Assembly (NCBI GenBank): GCA_030142905.1
Contig: JASJOG010000078.1
Location: 1,302,001-1,366,000 of the forward strand
Reading direction: 5' to 3'
DNA: 64,000 nucleotides
Origin: Heliopora coerulea
Lineage: Eukaryota; Cnidaria; Anthozoa; Scleralcyonacea; Helioporidae
Shown here piece after piece: positions 63,201 through 64,000 of this stretch (position 1 is its first letter; the number at the start of each line of letters is the position of its first letter). The translations under genes and the position numbers were made by a program. The notes beneath the pieces were generated by a model that was not told the DNA's origin, searched no databases, and saw only the letters and a list, made by a program, of their open reading frames with translations.

Positions 63201-63634
63201 AGAGAATAAAAGCATTAGTTGATTGATTCGAGAAGTACTTGCGAAAATATGGCAATGTTTAAAAATTGGACAATTAAGCCTTATATACGCATAAAAGCCA
63301 GAATATGGTAAGATTTAGTTAAACACCAAATAGTTGTAGGAAACTTTCCAAATACTTCTAAATTGTTCTCCTCCACCCAAACATCATGAAACAAATCGAT
63401 TTTCGTCGATTTGACGATTTGCTGTACAAATTTCTCCAACTCGTCTAAAACGCTTTATCTCGTCGAAATAAGACGATTACTAAAACGAACTGTGAAACAG
63501 TGGTGGCTTAAGTTTGTTGCATTGGTCGAATGTTTCCCAAAACTCGTCAATCGGTTTAAAATGATCTTTTCGGGTCAGAGAAGAGGATAAAAGCATTAGT
63601 TGATCGATTCGAGAAGTACTTGCGAAAATATGGC
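60206..63634. repeat. Standard monomers m159-m167 with a local 4-5-monomer pattern
   Basis: m161 and m165 share atttcta/aatcgattt, 4 monomers apart. m162 and m167 share cgaaata/agaggataaaag with gatcgatt, and m163 and m168 share gtcgagtatttccc, each 1905 bp apart. m166 combines cgaaata with aatcgattt and looks like the extra, recombinant monomer that turned a 4-mer into a 5-mer. No gene is seen. Confidence 0.78.
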
Positions 63635-64000
63635 AATGTTTAAAAATTGGACAATTAAGCCTTATATACGCATAAAAGCCAGAATATGGTAAGATTTAGT
63701 TAAACACCAAATAGTTGTAGGAAACTTTCCAAATACTTCTAAATTGTTCTCCTCCACCCAAACATCATGAAACAAATCGATTTTCGTCGATTTGACGATT
63801 TGCTGTAAAAATTTCTCCAACTCGTCAAAAACGCTTTATCTCGTCGGGATAAGACGATTACTAAAACGAACTGTGAAACAGTTGTGGCTTAAGTTTGTTG
63901 CATTGGTCGAGTATTTCCCAAAACTCGTCAATCGGTTTAAAATGATCTTTTCGGGTCAGAGAAGAGAATAAAAGCATTAGTTGATTGATTCGAGAAGTAC
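63635..64000. repeat. Partial monomer at window edge (m168, 366 of 381 bp)
   Basis: The copy ends at gaagtac, 15 bases short of a full monomer, because the window stops, not because the array ends. It carries cgagtatttccc, matching m163. Confidence 0.93.

Larger units (their letters stand above)
1..64000. repeat. Satellite DNA array, 381-bp monomer, 167 complete copies plus one partial
   Basis: The same 381-bp unit recurs head to tail with no reversal of orientation and no intervening unique sequence. Starts of the aatgttt anchor fall at 1, 382, 762, 1143, 1524 and onward to 63635. Departures from 381 are few: nine 382-bp monomers with the agtatgcc block, one of them offset by a deletion; five with an extra base in aaacttatcc; one +2; five with ggaaatttcc lacking a base; four other single deletions. 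They net to +7, which accounts for every base up to 63634. By eye, typical monomers differ from the consensus at about 2-10 positions and the divergent subfamily at more. This is the structure of a homogenised eukaryotic satellite. Family identity and chromosomal position cannot be read from the sequence. No gene is present anywhere in the array. Confidence 0.98.

Noticed and set aside
1..64000. CRISPR array
   Set aside because: The repeating unit is 381 bp with no unique spacers and no cas genes; the array is continuous satellite.
1..64000. CENP-B box within the monomer
   Set aside because: I compared the cggg and ttcg positions on both strands with the 17-bp box pattern and found no copy with the required spacing.
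1..64000. aataaa at monomer 333-338 as a poly(A) signal and tatata at 29-34 as a TATA box
   Set aside because: Both are expected by chance in a 34% GC sequence, no gene is attached, and the aataacag monomers lose the former without other change.
1..64000. Transposon, LTR or retroelement insertion
   Set aside because: No interruption of the 381-bp register larger than 2 bp, and no target-site duplications, terminal repeats or polymerase-like frames.
1..64000. Tandem tRNA, 5S rRNA or other RNA gene cluster
   Set aside because: No tRNA cloverleaf, A/B box pair or rRNA-like segment is recognisable in the consensus on either strand.
1..64000. Naming the species or satellite family
   Set aside because: I do not recognise the monomer with confidence; length and composition alone fit many plant and animal satellites.

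Overview
The whole 64 kb is one uninterrupted satellite DNA array. A 381-bp, AT-rich monomer (131 G+C in the consensus, about 34%) repeats head to tail in one orientation from the first base to the last. Taking the start of aatgttt as monomer position 1 (arbitrary), I count 167 complete monomers (1-63634) and 366 bases of a 168th (63635-64000). The indels I found are all 1-2 bp and sum to +7. This matches 63634 = 167 x 381 + 7, so no foreign insertion or missing stretch is hidden in the window. Both edges fall inside the array, so its true ends are not seen.

There is no convincing gene, RNA gene, transposon, CRISPR array or origin. The longest open frames (70-114 codons) recur from monomer to monomer, begin at TTG rather than ATG, change amino acids freely at variant sites, and are best read as chance openings. 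The organism is a eukaryote; a long homogeneous satellite of this kind fits pericentromeric, centromeric or subtelomeric heterochromatin of a plant or animal. I do not recognise the family and cannot name the species.

The information lies in how monomer variants are arranged. Linked variants define subtypes, and these recur in blocks (higher-order repeats, HORs). 1-5334: mixed monomers with a recurring aaatcgttg subtype. 5335-10289: a 7-monomer period in two partial copies. 10290-13338: a dimer pattern, then mixed monomers. 14930-18739: two adjacent 5-mers, with a third related copy at 20960-22483. 18293-19816 and 30862-32385: a four-monomer block found twice, 12.6 kb apart. 24769-30861: a nearly identical 7-mer followed by two 4-mer derivatives joined through a hybrid monomer. 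34290-36578: three divergent 382-bp monomers close together. 37340-40387: a 5-mer period. 40769-44197: three tandem trimers. 46485-48770 and 54870-57156: a six-monomer block repeated 22 monomers away. 50296-53344 and 57157-60205: an eight-monomer block repeated 18 monomers away. 60206-64000: a short recent 4-5-monomer pattern running off the edge.

Nothing here suggests a protein-based system. The notable signals are this patchwork of local HORs, a hybrid monomer marking an unequal exchange, a separate 382-bp subfamily, and two inverted-repeat elements preserved in nearly every monomer. Monomer numbers (m1-m168) below follow this register.
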